From Pseudobdellovibrionaceae bacterium (GTDB lineage: Bacteria; Bdellovibrionota; Bdellovibrionia; Bdellovibrionales; Bdellovibrionaceae), in NCBI GenBank assembly GCA_030158485.1, contig JAOASS010000009.1, forward strand, positions 62,001-126,000: a DNA stretch of 64,000 nucleotides, read 5' to 3'. Below, in pieces: positions 34,042 to 43,313 of the stretch. How positions within the stretch are numbered: position 1 is the stretch's first letter; every line of letters begins with the position of its first letter. The notes under the pieces were generated by a model. The model had not been told where the DNA came from and searched no databases. It worked only from the letters and a program-made list of their open reading frames with translations. Position numbers and translations under genes: made by a program.

Positions 34042-34919
34042 CTGTTCTAGTATTTTTTTTAACAAGTTCATGTACTCGAAATGAAGAACTGGGCTCCAAA
34101 AATAATCCTATTAAATTTTACCTCGTTCCAGGACAAGAAATTGAAATTCTGAAACATACTTCAATTAAATTAGAAGAATATTTGAATCAAAAATTGAATC
34201 TTCATTTCAAAGTCGATGTCCCTGTTAGTTATATTGCACTTGTGGAAGCTTTTGGAACAAAGCGGGCCGATGTGGGTATTGTGAATACTTTTGGTTATAT
34301 TTTAGCTCACGAAAAATATGGAGTTAAAGCCAAACTTCGAATCGTTAGCTTTGGTCGGGACCAGTACTTCGGACAAATTATTGCTCGAAAAGATGGAATC
34401 AAAAGTGTGGCTGATATTAAAGGTAAGAAATTCGCTTTCGTTGATCCAGCTTCAACTTCTGGATATTTGCTGCCTGCAAAAATTTTTAAAGAAAGAAATA
34501 TTAAGCCTCAAGAGTATGTCTTTGCAGGTCGCCATGATTCAGTTGTCAGCATGGTGTATCAGAAGCAAGTGGATGCGGGGGCAACTTTTCATGTTCCTGA
34601 ATTCAACGAAAAAGGTCAGCCAATGGATGCGCGCAGATTAGTGCGCACTCAATATCCTGATGTGGATGATAAAGTCGTTATTTTGGAAAAGACGGGACCC
34701 ATTCCCAATGATCCTGTTATTTTTAGAAAAGATTTTCCACCGGAAATGGAATTAAAAATCGTACAAGCATTGCAAGAGTATGTGAAGTCAGAAGAAGGCG
34801 TAAAAGTTTTTAAGGCCCTATTTAATGTGACAGATTTCAAGCCAACAACAGATTCCGACTACGATAGTGTTCGCAGCATGCTCAAAGAACTAGGCAAATC
34901 CGCCCAAGAATTTATGTAG
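33945..34919 (+). CDS. PhnD-like phosphate/phosphonate-binding lipoprotein
   Basis: Periplasmic solute-binding protein of the PhnD type. After VLVFFLTSSC (lipobox TSSC) come KFYLVPGQEIEILKHTSI, the strand-loop VEAFGTKRADVGIVNTFGYIL, GKKFAFVDPASTSGYLLPAKI and the late DPVIFRKDFPPEME, in family order. No phnC/phnE permease is adjacent. The only in-frame ATG is 33945, 97 nt inside the preceding gene, which gives an unusually long Arg-rich n-region of about 30 residues before the hydrophobic stretch. The start may instead be a non-ATG codon closer to the lipobox. Confidence 0.82.
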   Translation: MDQRRIQKSSSFQRRTRYNIESNRRWYWGRLLAVLVFFLTSSCTRNEELGSKNNPIKFYLVPGQEIEILKHTSIKLEEYLNQKLNLHFKVDVPVSYIALVEAFGTKRADVGIVNTFGYILAHEKYGVKAKLRIVSFGRDQYFGQIIARKDGIKSVADIKGKKFAFVDPASTSGYLLPAKIFKERNIKPQEYVFAGRHDSVVSMVYQKQVDAGATFHVPEFNEKGQPMDARRLVRTQYPDVDDKVVILEKTGPIPNDPVIFRKDFPPEMELKIVQALQEYVKSEEGVKVFKALFNVTDFKPTTDSDYDSVRSMLKELGKSAQEFM

Positions 34920-34962
34920 GTGCTCACTTATCAGTAGGCGCTGCGTTAAATTAGATTGGCGT

Positions 34963-35361
34963 CTATTCAACTTTTTTAATTTTCAATTCGGCAAATCCAG
35001 TTTGAGAATCATTTTCTCGATTGAAATGATAATCAGACAATTCTGCTATTAAAATTTCCGCTGTTGTGTAAACTTCACAACCATCGACTAAGTGACCGCC
35101 CCAAACTTTTCCTTCGGAGTCGGCTGCGCAAATGTGCAAGTGCGCTCCATTTTCAGAAATTGTTCCCTGCAAACTTAAAATTTCAAACTTTTCAGTTCGT
35201 TCAAAAACTGAACTTGAATCCGCTAATCTGATTTTAAGTTTTTTTAAACTTCCACAGCAGCTTATAACAAATGCTGCTTTTAAATTCATTTTGTGAAAGT
35301 AAAAATTAAGTTCTTTTTTCAAGTCTTGGTCTGGATATAAGCGAATTGGGTAAGCTTTCAT
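34963..35361 (-). CDS. PPC/DUF296 domain protein
   Basis: A 132-residue single-domain protein matching the plants-and-prokaryotes-conserved (PPC, DUF296) fold: AAFVISCCGSLKKLKIRLAD, EILSLQGTISENGAHLHICAAD (the conserved GxHLHxxxAD), GKVWGGHLVDGCEVYTTAEILI. Archaeal and bacterial members are small trimers of unclear function, sometimes with DNA-binding N-terminal additions that are missing here. The gene is a single leftward unit, convergent with the PhnD-like gene and divergent from truA. Likely cytoplasmic; function unknown. Confidence 0.88.
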   Translation of the reverse strand: MKAYPIRLYPDQDLKKELNFYFHKMNLKAAFVISCCGSLKKLKIRLADSSSVFERTEKFEILSLQGTISENGAHLHICAADSEGKVWGGHLVDGCEVYTTAEILIAELSDYHFNRENDSQTGFAELKIKKVE

Positions 35362-35520
35362 AAAGTTGAGCTTTTCAAAAAATAGAGCATCATTAAATAA
35401 CCTCGAGTGATCATTTATCTTCTAAAAATTATGCATCTTAAGACAAACTCTATTTACTTAAAATGAAGCTTTCCCAACCCATTTCTTGACGCGGCGTCAC
35501 GCCTCATGTACCTGTCACTT

Positions 35521-36300
35521 ATGAAGATTCGGATGCTGGTTTCTTATGATGGGACTGATTTTTGTGGGTGGCAAAGGCAAAAACACGGTCCATTAAAAAG
35601 CGTTGCACATTCAATAGAAGATGCCTTAGAGCGTATTTTTCGAAAAAAAATAGCTCTCTCTGGTTCCGGTAGAACAGACGCTGGTGTTCACGCAATGGGA
35701 CAAGTTTGCCATTTTGAGATCGACCGCGATGAAAAAAATTTCAAAATGGACCTGCCATGGGCGTTAAAAGGACACATCCCGAGTTCAATTACAATTCGTC
35801 AAGTCTGGCAGGCTCCCGACGAGTTTCATGCGACTCTTTCGGCTACTCATAAGACATATAAGTATATGATTTATAATAGTAATCGTCGAAACCCATTCAT
35901 ATGCCGTTTTGCAGCATGGATACGTAAGCCTCTTAATATCGATCATCTTAATCAATCCACTCAGTACATTATTGGTAAGCAAGACTTTAAGTCATTTCAA
36001 TCAGTTGGAACAGTTGTCCATCATACTGTGCGAGAAATTTTGAGTGCAAAATGGGTCCGCAAAAATGATAAGGTATTAGAGTTCACAGTGACAGGTACTG
36101 GTTTTTTGAAGCAGATGGTCAGAAATCTAGTGGGAACAATGCTTATGCTCGAACAGCGCGGTCTTCCCCCCGAAGAAATGAAAAGAATCCTGAAAGCTCT
36201 AGATCGCCAGATCGCCGGACCGCCAGCGCCGCCCGAGGGTTTGTTCTTATGGAAAGTTTATTATCCAGGAGAACTTGACAACAAGTGCCGCGAACTTTAA
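35521..36300 (+). CDS. truA: tRNA pseudouridine synthase A
   Basis: Modifies U38-U40 of the tRNA anticodon arm. 259 residues from ATG 35521 (MKIRMLVSYDGTDFCGWQRQ). The catalytic Asp lies in LSGSGRTDAGVHAMGQVCHFE, followed by SATHKTYKYMIYNS, the late VTGTGFLKQMVRNLVGTML and the C-terminal APPEGLFLWKVYY, all canonical. ATG 35506 would add five residues. Neither start has a clear ribosome site, so 35521 is chosen on homology. The 35,362-35,520 gap contains a GGCGTCACGCC palindrome at about 35,493-35,503. Confidence 0.95.
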   Translation: MKIRMLVSYDGTDFCGWQRQKHGPLKSVAHSIEDALERIFRKKIALSGSGRTDAGVHAMGQVCHFEIDRDEKNFKMDLPWALKGHIPSSITIRQVWQAPDEFHATLSATHKTYKYMIYNSNRRNPFICRFAAWIRKPLNIDHLNQSTQYIIGKQDFKSFQSVGTVVHHTVREILSAKWVRKNDKVLEFTVTGTGFLKQMVRNLVGTMLMLEQRGLPPEEMKRILKALDRQIAGPPAPPEGLFLWKVYYPGELDNKCREL

Positions 36301-36331
36301 AAAGTCAGATCTCGTACTGGAGTCAATAATT

Positions 36332-36799
36332 ATGAAAACGATGAAAACTTGGCAAGCCAAGAATGAAGAACAGTCCCCTAAGTGGTTTGTAATCGATGCC
36401 GCTGGACACCGTGTTGGTCGTATAGCAACTCATGTTGCAAATATTCTAAGAGGTAAAAACAGGCCTCAATATACACCTCACGTAGATACTGGTGATTTTG
36501 TTGTTGTGATTAACACAGACAAAATGGAACTTACTGGTAACAAATTAAATTCTAAGAAATACTTTACGCACACGCGATTCTTCGGTTCTTTGAAAGAAAA
36601 GACTGCAGGACAAATGATGGGTGAAGATTCTACTTTTGTTTTAAGCGAAGCTGTTCGTGGAATGCTTCCTACAAATAAAATGTCTCGCCACACTATTTTA
36701 AAATTGAATGCTTACACAGGTGCTGCACACCCTCACGCCCCTCAGAAGCCTGAAGCTTACGTGATTCCTGCACACACTGGTTTAAAGGGAAGGTCGTAA
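36332..36799 (+). CDS. rplM: Large ribosomal subunit protein L13
   Basis: 155 residues from ATG 36332. The family blocks WFVIDAAGHRVGRIATHVANILRGKNRPQYTPHVDTGD, MELTGNKL and MLPTNKMSRHTILKLNAYTG are seen. The start ATG rather than upstream in-frame codons is chosen because L13 begins with a short segment before WYVIDA. It is followed directly by rpsI with no intergenic base, the universal L13-S9 pair. Confidence 0.97.
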   Translation: MKTMKTWQAKNEEQSPKWFVIDAAGHRVGRIATHVANILRGKNRPQYTPHVDTGDFVVVINTDKMELTGNKLNSKKYFTHTRFFGSLKEKTAGQMMGEDSTFVLSEAVRGMLPTNKMSRHTILKLNAYTGAAHPHAPQKPEAYVIPAHTGLKGRS

Positions 36800-37204
36800 A
36801 TGGCAGCAAAAGCTAAAGAACAATTCATCTTGGCAACAGGCAGACGTAAAACAAGTGCTGCCCGTGTATTTATGAAACCTGGAAAAGGCACAATCACTAT
36901 TAATGGCAAAAAGCCAGATGATTACTTACGTCGTATGCAATCTCAAATGGTGATCATGCAACCGATGGAACTTTTAAGCCAAACTGGAAAGTTTGATTTA
37001 AAAGTAACTGTAAAAGGTGGCGGTGAATCAGGACAAGCCGGAGCTATTCGACACGCTGTCACTCGTGCGCTTGTTGCTTTCAATCCTGAATGGAAACTTC
37101 AGTTGAAAAAAGCTGGCTATGTTATGCGTGATCCACGCATGGTTGAACGTAAAAAATACGGTCAAGCTGGTGCACGTCGTAGATACCAATACTCTAAGAG
37201 ATAA
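36800..37204 (+). CDS. rpsI: Small ribosomal subunit protein S9
   Basis: 134 residues. It shows ATGRRKTSAARVFMKPGKGTI, ESGQAGAIRHAVTRALV and the basic tail DPRMVERKKYGQAGARRRYQYSKR that reaches the decoding site. It starts at the base after the rplM stop. A strong intrinsic terminator follows at 37281. Confidence 0.98.
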   Translation: MAAKAKEQFILATGRRKTSAARVFMKPGKGTITINGKKPDDYLRRMQSQMVIMQPMELLSQTGKFDLKVTVKGGGESGQAGAIRHAVTRALVAFNPEWKLQLKKAGYVMRDPRMVERKKYGQAGARRRYQYSKR

Positions 37205-37280
37205 TTTTCAGAATCAATTTTTTTCAGAACAACAGTTCTGGATTAAAATCGGTCAAAGAATTCATCTGTATTTTCAAAAA

Positions 37281-37310
37281 AGTCCTTTGGGAAACCAAAG
37301 GACTTTTTTT
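37281..37310 (+). terminator. Rho-independent terminator of rplM-rpsI
   Basis: A 10-bp perfect stem (AGTCCTTTGG and CCAAAGGACT) with a GAAA tetraloop, followed by a run of seven T. It lies 77 nt after the rpsI stop and closes the ribosomal-protein transcript. Confidence 0.93.
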
Positions 37311-37386
37311 ATGTGATTAATCAATCAGATTTCTATTTATTTTTAGATTAGGACTCGGCTAAGCTTGGCTTTGAGCAAAGGGGTTT

Positions 37387-37923
37387 ATGAAAAAAATTAA
37401 TTTCAATCAGATTATTTGGGTGATCTTTATGGTTTTTTTAACAGGATGTTCAAATTTATCCGTGAAAGATTATAAAACAGAAAAGCCCGCATTAATTTTG
37501 GAAGATTTTTTTAAAGGTCAAGTGCATGGCTACGGAATGCTTCAAAATCGCTCTGGTAAGGTAACTCGAAGATTCCAAGTTGTAATCGATGGCCGAATAG
37601 AAGGTGACAACCTAATACTCGATGAATCTTTTGATTGGTCTGATGGAGAAAAACAAAAACGTATTTGGACAATAAAAATAAAGGGTCAGGGTCTATACGA
37701 AGGAACAGCGATTGACGTTGTGGGTACAGCTTTGGGTCAAGTCGCAGGCAATGCTGTGAATTGGGCTTATTCATTAGCAGTACCAGTCAAGGGCTCTACG
37801 TACCATATTAAGATGGATGATTGGATGTATCTTATATCGGATAAAGTTCTTTTGAACGTCACTCAAATGTCTAAGTTTGGCTTAAGAGTTGGGACTTTGA
37901 CGATCAGCATGACGAAAAGATAA
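37387..37923 (+). CDS. DUF3833 family lipoprotein
   Basis: 178 residues with lipoprotein signal (MKKINFNQIIWVIFMVFLTGC). The mature part matches DUF3833: YKTEKPALILEDFFKGQVHGYGMLQNRSGKVTRRFQV, then a beta-rich series with WTIKIKGQGLYEGTA and a late VKGSTYHIKMDDWMYL. The family is thought to be an envelope beta-barrel-like domain of unknown function. It probably starts its own transcript after the rpsI terminator. Confidence 0.85.
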   Translation: MKKINFNQIIWVIFMVFLTGCSNLSVKDYKTEKPALILEDFFKGQVHGYGMLQNRSGKVTRRFQVVIDGRIEGDNLILDESFDWSDGEKQKRIWTIKIKGQGLYEGTAIDVVGTALGQVAGNAVNWAYSLAVPVKGSTYHIKMDDWMYLISDKVLLNVTQMSKFGLRVGTLTISMTKR

Positions 37924-38019
37924 ATTTCAATTCAATTGACCCAATTAAAGTGGCTCGATAGATCTGCGGTGCAAGTTAACTCTAAACAACGCCCCAATCG
38001 GGCCCTACGAGGTTTAAAA

Positions 38020-38397
38020 ATGAAAAATGTATTATTCGTTCTTTTAGCGTCAGTTGTCGCACAAGCAACAACTCTTAATTGTGTTGTTCCCCAAGAGGGC
38101 GAAGCTCCTGCGATCACAGCAGTAGTTGAATCTGTTGAAGAATCTCAAGGTGACTTTGTGACTTTGACAATTACTCAACCTGAAGGCGCTTTGGTTTATT
38201 TCAATCAAATGGAAAAAGGAGCTTTCAACAAAGGAATCGCAGCAGGTTCTGTTGTAACGCTTGTTGTTTCTGAAACTGCTAAAATGGTTAACGGCGCTTT
38301 GAAGGGTGCTGGATTTCTAGTTTTAGAAAAAAACGGTGTTGAATTTGGTGGTTTTGCATCTTTAAATGATACTTTCTATCCATTAGTTTGTAAGTAA
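38020..38397 (+). CDS. Small secreted protein of unknown function, 125 aa
   Basis: From ATG 38020 the product begins with a signal peptide (MKNVLFVLLASVVAQAT). The mature domain of about 105 residues is beta-rich (AITAVVESVEESQGDFVTLTI, AAGSVVTLVVSETAKMVNGAL) with two Cys, one near each end (LNCVVP and PLVCK), likely a disulfide. An upstream in-frame ATG at 37936 would remove the signal peptide from the N-terminus, so it is not preferred. An intrinsic terminator follows. Unknown family; periplasmic or surface. Confidence 0.72.
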   Translation: MKNVLFVLLASVVAQATTLNCVVPQEGEAPAITAVVESVEESQGDFVTLTITQPEGALVYFNQMEKGAFNKGIAAGSVVTLVVSETAKMVNGALKGAGFLVLEKNGVEFGGFASLNDTFYPLVCK

Positions 38398-38430
38398 TTT
38401 GAATATAACTCAATCAGGTATAGTTTGTAA

Positions 38431-38459
38431 AAAGCCAGCTTCAATTGCTGGCTTTTTAT
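38431..38459 (+). terminator. Rho-independent terminator after the 125-aa secreted protein
   Basis: Stem AAAGCCAGC (38431-38439) with GCTGGCTTT (38447-38455), 7-nt loop, then a T-rich tail. It lies 33 nt after the upstream stop. Confidence 0.9.
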
Positions 38460-38672
38460 TTTGTAAATCAGTTTCATTTAAGCCGAATTGTATTTATTAA
38501 GTTAGCTCAAGATTTCGTCTCATTTTGAGTCACAAGACTGTGGCAGTTCTAAACCACCTTCAATAAGAAGTCCTATTACTGAGTATCTTGCGCGTGTTTC
38601 AACCTGAGAACTCAAGTCTTATTTCTAGAGATTTTATGATATTTCATATTAAATATTAAGAGGGGGAAATCT

Positions 38673-39203
38673 GTGAAGAAATATATACCCGTGATGATTG
38701 CATCTGGTGTGCTTCTTTTGAGTTTTCAAAACTGCGCTCAAAATCAAGCTGAAATATTATCTCCTTCAAGCGGAATTTCTCAAAATAAAATTGAAGATCC
38801 AGTTTTGTCCCAAGCTCAGTCAATTGATATCTTAACTCAAAATGATCAAAAAATTTCTCTTAGTTTGGAAACAGGTGAATTAGTTCAGGATGAGCGGGGT
38901 AATATTGTAAAAAAATGCTTACCAGATTCTATTCGTGCAGAAATTTTAGATTTGCTTGCGAATTCAAATCTTTGTGAAACGCCAGAGCCTGGACCCGAAG
39001 TCGCTTGTGCTCAAGTGTATTCGGCGCCTTACAGTGAAATTCATTGGTCTGATAAAAGTATAAAAGTAGGTGAAGCTGTTTCAAGTTGTCATAAAGATTT
39101 AGATCTTTGTGGTCAAGATGGAATGCTCTTGCGTGGACTTCTCAAAGATGTTGTCGCGCGCTGGAGCGAATGGTCTTGTGATTTTAAAGTTGTCTCACGG
39201 TAG
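38673..39203 (+). CDS. Lipoprotein, 176 aa, Bdellovibrio-type FQNC lipobox
   Basis: GTG 38673 follows an AGGGGG site. The signal MKKYIPVMIASGVLLLSFQNC ends in a lipobox with FQNC, a form common among exported lipoproteins of Bdellovibrio. The mature part begins with a Ser/Gln-rich linker and has six further Cys after residue 85 (KCLPDS, NLCETP, VACAQV, SSCHK, DLCGQ, WSCDF), suggesting a disulfide-bonded domain. No family was recognised. The 38,460-38,672 upstream gap shows no further gene. Confidence 0.72.
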   Translation: MKKYIPVMIASGVLLLSFQNCAQNQAEILSPSSGISQNKIEDPVLSQAQSIDILTQNDQKISLSLETGELVQDERGNIVKKCLPDSIRAEILDLLANSNLCETPEPGPEVACAQVYSAPYSEIHWSDKSIKVGEAVSSCHKDLDLCGQDGMLLRGLLKDVVARWSEWSCDFKVVSR

Positions 39204-39250
39204 AGCCGCCCACGCGCACGGCCGCTTACAAAAGTCTACAATCGATACTG

Positions 39251-41953
39251 TCACTTTACCATATTTAGAAGCTTTGCTTTTGCTTGATCCCAGGCTTTCG
39301 CGTTTGGAACGGCTCCTTGAGCAAAATCAGGTCTACCACCACCTTTGCCACCCATCACAGCAGCTAACTCTTTTAAGATATCACCGGCTTTTACTTTAAC
39401 CGACAGGTCCTTTGAAACACTAACTAAAAGCGGCGTTGACGTATCACCTTTCCCTAATAGAATAACAATTCCACTTTGGAGTTTATTTTTAACTTGGTCT
39501 GAAATTTGGGCTAAGACGTCGCGATCTTCTAGATCAACTTGTTCTGCTACGACATTCGTAGAGCCCATTTTTTGAGCTTTACTGACAAGATCTTCAATTG
39601 AAATTGAAGATCCTTTCAGTTTTTTAATTTCTTTTTCTTTTTCTACAATTTGAGTTTTTAAATAAACAATATGCTGAGAAGCCGACAAAGTTGCTTCAGC
39701 TTTATTGGTAATATAGGCATAAATTTTCGGAAGATTTTCAACTTCTAATACTTCCTCGAATTCTTTAATCGCTGTCATTGCGAAATTGACAGCGACATCG
39801 GCGGTGATGGCTTCGATACGTCGGACTCCAGCGCTAACCCCGCTTTCAGAAACAATTTTAAATATCCTTATTTCAGAAGTGTTTTTAACGTGAGTTCCAC
39901 CGCAAAGTTCGCAAGAAAAATCACCCATTTTGAGAACTCGAACTTCATCTCCGTATTTTTCACCAAACAAAGCTAGAGCGCCGGACTTCATAGCTTCGTC
40001 ATGTTTCATGGTTTGGGGGTTGAGCTCATGTGCTTTGCTAATTTCTTCATTCACAAGCGATTCAATTTGAATCACTTCAGCTGCTGTTACGGGTTGGTGA
40101 TGTGTAAAGTCAAAGCGAAGGCGATCTGGTTCAACCAAAGAGCCAGCTTGCGTGACATGTGCGCCTAGAACTTGTCTTAGTGCTGCGTGCATTAAATGTG
40201 TTGCGGAATGATGAGCTTGAGTATTTCTTCGCGTCTTCACATCAACAGAAGCTGTGACAACGTCACCTGTTTTAATTGATCCACTTGGAATTTGAATAAA
40301 GTGTAAATGGACATCATTTTTTTTTGTACAATTTTTAACATTTGCAATGCCGCCTTGTTTTTTAAACTCACCGACGTCGCCTACTTGGCCTCCACCTTCT
40401 GCATAAAAAGGCGAGGAATCAAGTATTGCAATTCCCATCTGACCTTCTACAAGTTCAGAAACAACTTTTTGCCCATCCGATAGTCCTAAAACTTTTGATG
40501 TAGACTGAAGTGTGTCGTAGCCAACAAATTTTGTAGGCTTATTTGATTTCATGACCTCTTGTGACCATGTAATTAAATGAGCTTCAGAAGCTTCGATACT
40601 TTTGCCTTTCCATGAAGCTTGTGACCTGACTCGTGCTTTTTCCATTTCCGTATCAAATGATTTTTCATCAACTGAAAAGTTTTTTTCTTCCGCCATCAAT
40701 CGTGTTAAATCTAAGGGAAATCCGTAGGTATCATAAAGCTTAAAAAGCACTTCGCCCGGAACAACTTTTTGTCCCTTATCAGATAAGCGTTTGAGTTCTG
40801 ATTCAAGAATATCTGTTCCTTGATCAAGAGTAGAAAGAAAGCGATTTTCTTCTTCATGAATTGTTTTAATCACATGGGCTTCGCGCTGTTTCAATTCTGG
40901 GTAAGCAGGAGTCATTTCTCGGATCAAGGCTTCAACCATACTCGGCATGATTGATTTGTCTTGAGATAACTTTCGACCGAAACGAATAGCACGTCTCATG
41001 ATTCGTCTTAAAACATAACCACGACCCTCATTAGACGGCAACGCGCCATCTGCAATAAGAAAAGCAGCAGCTCGAGAATGATCAGCTAACACTCGAAGAG
41101 CCGCTGTCACTTTTGCGGCGTCTTGATTGAGTTCAAGTTTTTTTGAATCTGTGACGTAGTCTGCTCCTGAAATTTTACAAGCTGTTTCAATCATGCCTGC
41201 AAAAAGATCGGTGTTGTAATTGTTATGTTTTCCTTGAAGGGCTGCAACCATTCTTTCGAATCCTGCACCCGTATCAACGGATGGTTTTGGAAGAGGGACC
41301 ATCTGACCCGGAGCTTTTTCATCGAATTGCATGAAAACTAAGTTCCAGATTTCGATAAATCGATCTTCTCCGGCTACAATTCCTTTAAATGGATCTGATT
41401 CTTTTCCGTATTGGGCACCATGATCGTAAAAAATTTCTGTGCAAGGACCACAAGGACCCACATCGCCCATACGCCAGAAATTATCTTTTTCACCCAATCT
41501 AAAAATGCGATTGGTCGGAACTCCCTCTTGCTTGTGCCAGATATCAGCCGCTTCGTCGTCTGTTTGAAAAACAGTGACATAAAGTTTATCTTTTGGAATT
41601 TGATAAACTTTTGTTAGGATTTCCCAAGCAAAATGGATGGCGTCTTTTTTAAAATAATCGCCAAAAGAAAAGTTTCCTAGCATTTCGAAAAAAGTATGAT
41701 GTCGAGCGGTGAAACCAACGTTTTCAAGATCATTATGTTTTCCACCTGCGCGGACACACTTTTGAACAGAAACAGCTCGATTGTAATCTCTTTTTTCAAG
41801 TCCTAAAAATGTATTTTTAAACTGATTCATTCCTGCGTTTGCAAATAGGAGCGTCGGATCGTTTTCAGGTATGAGAAGGCTGGAAGGAACACTTGTGTGA
41901 CCTTGTTTTTTAAAATAATCAACGAATTGATTGCGAACTTCAGAATTTTTCAT
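39251..41953 (-). CDS. alaS: Alanyl-tRNA synthetase
   Basis: 900 residues from ATG 41953. The class II catalytic domain (LLFANAGMNQFKNTFLG, AGGKHNDLENVG, TARHHTFFEMLGNFSFGDYF, FWRMGDVGPCGPCTEIFYD) is followed by the editing domain with HHSATHLMHAALRQVLG and CELCGGTHVKNTSEI (zinc/editing Cys-His set), then the C-Ala region (GKGGGRPDFAQGA). All parts are present and full length. An upstream ATG (41992) has no conservation. Confidence 0.98.
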   Translation of the reverse strand: MKNSEVRNQFVDYFKKQGHTSVPSSLLIPENDPTLLFANAGMNQFKNTFLGLEKRDYNRAVSVQKCVRAGGKHNDLENVGFTARHHTFFEMLGNFSFGDYFKKDAIHFAWEILTKVYQIPKDKLYVTVFQTDDEAADIWHKQEGVPTNRIFRLGEKDNFWRMGDVGPCGPCTEIFYDHGAQYGKESDPFKGIVAGEDRFIEIWNLVFMQFDEKAPGQMVPLPKPSVDTGAGFERMVAALQGKHNNYNTDLFAGMIETACKISGADYVTDSKKLELNQDAAKVTAALRVLADHSRAAAFLIADGALPSNEGRGYVLRRIMRRAIRFGRKLSQDKSIMPSMVEALIREMTPAYPELKQREAHVIKTIHEEENRFLSTLDQGTDILESELKRLSDKGQKVVPGEVLFKLYDTYGFPLDLTRLMAEEKNFSVDEKSFDTEMEKARVRSQASWKGKSIEASEAHLITWSQEVMKSNKPTKFVGYDTLQSTSKVLGLSDGQKVVSELVEGQMGIAILDSSPFYAEGGGQVGDVGEFKKQGGIANVKNCTKKNDVHLHFIQIPSGSIKTGDVVTASVDVKTRRNTQAHHSATHLMHAALRQVLGAHVTQAGSLVEPDRLRFDFTHHQPVTAAEVIQIESLVNEEISKAHELNPQTMKHDEAMKSGALALFGEKYGDEVRVLKMGDFSCELCGGTHVKNTSEIRIFKIVSESGVSAGVRRIEAITADVAVNFAMTAIKEFEEVLEVENLPKIYAYITNKAEATLSASQHIVYLKTQIVEKEKEIKKLKGSSISIEDLVSKAQKMGSTNVVAEQVDLEDRDVLAQISDQVKNKLQSGIVILLGKGDTSTPLLVSVSKDLSVKVKAGDILKELAAVMGGKGGGRPDFAQGAVPNAKAWDQAKAKLLNMVK

Positions 41954-42105
41954 GACGTCACACTTTCTCTTAATCCTACTTGCGGGATTCAAATCATCAT
42001 TCTAGAAAATTAACCTGAAATGAGCGAGCTGTCTTTTTTTACAGCTCTCATTTTTGCATCGCAATACTCAATGACATGGCTTGAAGAGTCCTGGAGAACT
42101 CTCAT

Positions 42106-42597
42106 ATGCAGTCAATCAGTTCAAAAATGGCCTTACAAGTTGCTACTTTTTTTGGCATTGGGCGTCTTCCAAAAGCTCCGGGAACTTGGGCTACTCTTGC
42201 AGCTTTGCCCCTGGCTTTTTTATTTTTGCATTTGGGCCCTCTGCTTTATATGACTTTTACTTTTTTCTTACTGTTAGTCGGTATTTTCGCTTGTGATATA
42301 ACTGAAAAATCGCGTCATTCTCATGATGATGGTGATCTTGTGATTGATGAAGTGGTAGGGCTGTTGATCACAATGACGTGGCTTCCCATAACCTGGCAGA
42401 GCTTCGTTCTGAGCTTCATTTTATTCAGAGCACTAGACATCGTAAAGCCTTTCCCCATAAACTTATTAGATAAACGGATCAAAGGTGGACTTGGCGTTAT
42501 GTTAGACGATGTTGCTGCCGGAATGATAGCCAACGTAGTTTTGCAGATTGTGTATAGCAAAACAAATTGGCTTGGTTCTCAAGTGGTGACTCTTTGA
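42106..42597 (+). CDS. pgpA: Phosphatidylglycerophosphatase A
   Basis: Membrane phosphatase that makes phosphatidylglycerol. 163 residues: FFGIGRLPKAPGTWATLAALPLAFL at the start, the metal-binding HDDGDLVIDEVVGLLITM block, RALDIVKPFPINLLD, and the late GGLGVMLDDVAAGM, all as in PgpA. Four hydrophobic segments are predicted. A GGAG site lies 9 nt upstream of ATG 42106. Its TGA overlaps a TTG start of the next gene. Confidence 0.92.
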   Translation: MQSISSKMALQVATFFGIGRLPKAPGTWATLAALPLAFLFLHLGPLLYMTFTFFLLLVGIFACDITEKSRHSHDDGDLVIDEVVGLLITMTWLPITWQSFVLSFILFRALDIVKPFPINLLDKRIKGGLGVMLDDVAAGMIANVVLQIVYSKTNWLGSQVVTL

Positions 42598-43232
42598 ATA
42601 ACAAGCGTAGTTTTTCTCAAGACAGTTCCGGAGCGAACTCGATTGAAGAACTTGTTCAGCAAGTGATCCAAACTCTACTTAAGAGTAGGCAGACGTTGAG
42701 TTTCGCCGAAAGTTGTACTGGAGGTATGCTTTCGGCTCGGATAGCAGAAGTACCTGGAGTCTCTGCGATCTATAAGGGCTCAGTGGTCAGTTACTCGAAT
42801 GAAGCCAAAGTAGAGATTCTTGGGGTTGGTCAAAGTAGTTTGCAGTTGCAAGGTGCTGTAAGCCAAGTCGTCGCACAAGAGATGGCTCAAGGAGTGCGCC
42901 ATCGTTTTCACACGGATTGGGGAGTTTCGATTACCGGAATAGCAGGTCCGACAGGTGGCTCAAAAGAGAAACCAGTTGGCACTGTTTGGATTGCCGTGAG
43001 TGGTGCTTCTTTTGCAAATGGTATGGATGGCAAATTCACTTCAGAGTTTGCTCAAAACATAAATCAAACCATGAGCAAGGGGCAGAACCCGGGCAATCAC
43101 AACTCCTCAAAACTTTCGGAATCTTTTGTTGAAGCACGTCAGTATTTCTTCAAGGGGGATCGAAAGCAGATTCAAGAACAGTCAGTACAGGCTGGATTTG
43201 AATTGCTCATGGAAGCATTAGAAAATTCGTAG
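42594..43232 (+). CDS. pncC: CinA C-terminal family nicotinamide-nucleotide amidase
   Basis: Deamidates nicotinamide mononucleotide in the NAD salvage cycle. Core motifs: LSFAESCTGGMLSARIAEVPGVS, YKGSVVSYSNEAKVEILGV, WGVSITGIAGPTGGSKEKPVGTVWIA and a late YFFKGDRKQIQEQSVQAGFELL. The 212-residue length exceeds the usual 160 because of an N-terminal tail of about 25 residues and an insertion of about 35 residues (ANGMDGKFTSEFAQNINQTM region) before the RxxI helix. The start is taken as TTG 42594 overlapping the pgpA stop; a TTG at 42567 is also possible. It precedes recA, the same cinA-recA order seen in many bacteria. Confidence 0.88.
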   Translation: MNNKRSFSQDSSGANSIEELVQQVIQTLLKSRQTLSFAESCTGGMLSARIAEVPGVSAIYKGSVVSYSNEAKVEILGVGQSSLQLQGAVSQVVAQEMAQGVRHRFHTDWGVSITGIAGPTGGSKEKPVGTVWIAVSGASFANGMDGKFTSEFAQNINQTMSKGQNPGNHNSSKLSESFVEARQYFFKGDRKQIQEQSVQAGFELLMEALENS

Positions 43233-43313
43233 CTGAATCTAAGTAGCGAAATAAATAATGTTTTCAACGGAAACGATAAAAAACGATAAACACCCATAAC
43301 AAAGAGGTTATAA

